NCBI GenBank assembly: GCA_000715605.1
Contig: KL568571.1
Location: 40,465-46,031, forward strand
Length of the DNA: 5,567 nucleotides
Source: Streptomyces speibonae
GTDB lineage: Bacteria; Actinomycetota; Actinomycetes; Streptomycetales; Streptomycetaceae
Reading direction: 5' to 3'
The notes beneath the pieces are model-generated. The model was not told the DNA's origin. It ran no database searches and was given only the letters and a program-made list of their open reading frames with translations. How positions within the stretch are numbered: the first letter of the stretch is position 1; each line of letters begins with the position of its first letter. Positions 5,565-5,567 of the stretch are shown here, piece by piece. Both the position numbers and the translations under genes were made by a program.

Positions 5565-5567
5565 CCC

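Noticed and set aside
1..5567. CRISPR arrays, tRNA or rRNA genes, insertion sequences, attachment sites
   Set aside because: I saw no spaced repeats, RNA gene signatures, transposase motifs or terminal inverted repeats; the only direct repeat is the 78-bp coding duplication.

Overview
The window looks like chromosomal DNA from a high-GC actinomycete, most likely Streptomyces or a close relative. GC is very high and codons strongly prefer G or C in the third position. Start sites carry GGAGG-type ribosome binding sites, and the genes belong to families common in Streptomyces. I ran no search, so every family name rests on reading motifs.

Layout, left to right. (1) Positions 1-214, minus strand: the 5' end of a gene I cannot identify, running off the left edge. 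A 126-bp gap holds its probable promoter, a pair of related CCCGTAC palindromes and a weak hairpin. (2) Positions 341-1156, minus: a membrane-spanning zinc anti-sigma factor of the RskA type. (3) Positions 1153-1746, minus: an ECF sigma factor of the SigK type, translationally coupled to the anti-sigma gene through an ATGA overlap. (4) Positions 1747-1941: a 195-bp divergent intergenic region. (5) Positions 1942-3474, plus: a secreted DUF4331 protein with a signal peptide and a C-terminal membrane anchor. (6) Positions 3570-5564, plus: a protein with a long disordered N-terminus, one membrane helix and an extracellular TPR array. Inside its disordered part is a 78-bp tandem duplication. Its stop codon lies three bases from the right edge, and the protein may be shortened.

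How it may work together. Both outward faces of the divergent intergenic region carry what looks like a SigK-class promoter with identical 15-bp spacing: CAATCC-N15-CCGAAT towards the DUF4331 gene and CCATCC-N15-GCGAAT towards the sigma gene. I recall CCATCC/CCGAAT as the mycobacterial SigK consensus. The simplest model is a self-contained surface-stress module. RskA holds SigK at the membrane; an external signal releases it; SigK then transcribes its own operon and the divergent DUF4331-TPR pair. The products of that pair are both predicted to face the outside. This resembles mycobacterial SigK control of the secreted antigens MPT70/MPT83, but with DUF4331 and TPR proteins as output. The function of DUF4331 is unknown, and the model is inference from layout and motifs.
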